DNA from: Synergistaceae bacterium
Lineage (GTDB): Bacteria; Synergistota; Synergistia; Synergistales; Aminobacteriaceae
Reading direction: 5' to 3'
Length of the DNA: 5,488 nucleotides
Assembly (NCBI GenBank): GCA_009776565.1
Contig: WRNQ01000106.1
Span: 600-6,087, forward strand
Below are positions 5,163-5,488 of the stretch, piece after piece. The position numbers and the translations under genes were made by a program. The notes beneath the pieces are model-generated. The model had not been told where the DNA came from, ran no database searches, and saw only the letters and a program-made list of their open reading frames with translations. Numbering within the stretch: the first letter of the stretch is position 1; each line of letters begins with the position of its first letter.

Positions 5163-5488
5163 ATGACTGAGGTCGATCTTGTCAATGCCCGAAATGCAAA
5201 TCCTGGATTTTTTCAGGACGCGAACAAGAACAACCTTGATAGTTATTTAAAGAAAACTGATGGTGTTCAGCAAATCCAAGGCAGTTACGACGCTAAAAAA
5301 TACAAAATGATGGAATCGGTGGGGGCGCCGATTAAGTGGCGTCGAAGGCCAAGTTCTGCGTCCGCTCCCATTCCATCACGTAAGAAAATTATATACACAG
5401 AAAAGGCGCTTGTCAACCTCCGGGCGGAGCGCGGCAATACGCAGTATCAAACCCAACAACAGCATATCCAGGGCAGTTACGACGCCAT
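5163..5488 (+). CDS. Partial ORF of unknown function, runs off the right edge
   Basis: The only plus-strand frame I consider possible. From ATG 5163 it stays open for 108 codons to the window end (the frame is open back to about 5028). It begins MTEVDLVNARNANPGFFQDA and later contains VQQIQGSYDAKKYKMMESVG, APIKWRRRP and IIYTEKALVNLRAERG. The heptapeptide IQGSYDA occurs twice, 64 codons apart in the same frame. The protein looks hydrophilic, with no signal peptide or membrane segment, and I recognise no family. Against it: no ribosome binding site before 5163, and a strong minus-strand promoter lies inside it. It may be a real repeat-containing protein, a decayed fragment, or chance openness. 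Confidence 0.35.
   Translation, partial: MTEVDLVNARNANPGFFQDANKNNLDSYLKKTDGVQQIQGSYDAKKYKMMESVGAPIKWRRRPSSASAPIPSRKKIIYTEKALVNLRAERGNTQYQTQQQHIQGSYDA
5268..5293 (+). repeat. 26-bp direct repeat, first copy
   Basis: Matches 5460-5485 at 24 of 26 positions, ending in the invariant GGCAGTTACGACGC. The spacing is 192 bases, a multiple of three, so both copies read as the same amino acids (Q/H-IQGSYDA) in the plus-strand frame. One difference is silent and one changes Q to H. Confidence 0.85.
5308..5378. repeat. Inverted repeat between the two direct repeats
   Basis: TGATGGAAT (5308-5316) and ATTCCATCA (5370-5378) are a perfect 9-bp inverted repeat with a 53-base loop, and a GC-rich inner part could extend the stem with a bulge. 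It lies just downstream of the minus-strand promoter at 5388-5416, so it would be in the 5' end of that transcript. Confidence 0.5.
5388..5416 (-). promoter_or_regulatory. Consensus sigma70-type promoter, minus strand
   Basis: TTGACA (5416-5411) and TATAAT (5393-5388) both match the consensus perfectly, with the optimal 17-base spacer. Transcription would start near 5381 and head towards hsdR about 400 bases away, antisense to the open frame on the plus strand. A palindrome CTCCGGGCGGAG (5418-5429, 5-bp arms) abuts the -35 box and could be an operator. The only short frame next to it is a 14-codon one from ATG 5377 (MEWERTQNLAFDAT). Confidence 0.65.
5460..5485 (+). repeat. 26-bp direct repeat, second copy
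   Basis: Second copy of the repeat at 5268-5293, three bases from the right edge of the window. Whether further copies follow at the same 192-base period cannot be seen here. Confidence 0.85.

Noticed and set aside
1..5488. CRISPR array, tRNA or rRNA genes, complete insertion sequence
   Set aside because: No regularly spaced short repeats, no cloverleaf or rRNA-like sequence, and no transposase or paired terminal inverted repeats with target duplications were found.

Overview
This is a bacterial accessory region made almost entirely of leftovers of defence and toxin-antitoxin genes, nearly all on the minus strand. The base composition is moderate. The two small antitoxins and the PIN toxin resemble types I associate with spirochaetes such as Treponema, but that is an impression from memory and the host is not established.

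Reading from the right edge leftwards (the direction of minus-strand transcription): at 5163-5488 a plus-strand reading frame runs off the window. It contains a near-identical 26-bp direct repeat, and a perfect minus-strand sigma70-type promoter lies inside it. A second promoter at 5026-5053 precedes a terminator-like stretch. After that comes the body of a type I restriction subunit gene, hsdR. Its nuclease and helicase motifs are recognisable from 4965 to about 2827, but it has no start codon at the expected place. It is cut off after the LLTTG motif and joined out of frame to the second half of a specificity gene, hsdS (2824-2403). No hsdM is present. The simplest explanation is one large deletion that removed the hsdR tail, any intervening hsdM, and the hsdS front.

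Left of this lies a promoter plus ribosome binding site driving an AF2212/DUF104-like antitoxin (2262-2041) with no toxin beside it. Its frame continues past a TAA stop into the first half of a SnoaL-like protein. That protein is itself joined in frame to a second hsdS tail (1815-1580). The two hsdS tails are direct repeats of 194 bp, about 93% identical by hand count, and both carry the same frameshift just after the EKEQRA sequence.

From about 1580 down to 985 there is no recognisable gene but a dense cluster of inverted repeats. At the left end a well-formed VapBC-like module (antitoxin 829-611, PIN toxin 610-197) has its own extended -10 promoter, good ribosome binding sites and an intact PIN catalytic quartet. 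It is the only complete, apparently functional unit in the window. Bases 1-196 show no gene I can support.

Taken together, the window looks like a decayed type I restriction locus, rearranged through recombination at hsdS tail sequences and colonised by toxin-antitoxin genes. I see no clearly new multi-gene system. The most unusual features are the paired hsdS-tail chimeras with a shared frameshift and the hairpin-rich spacer.
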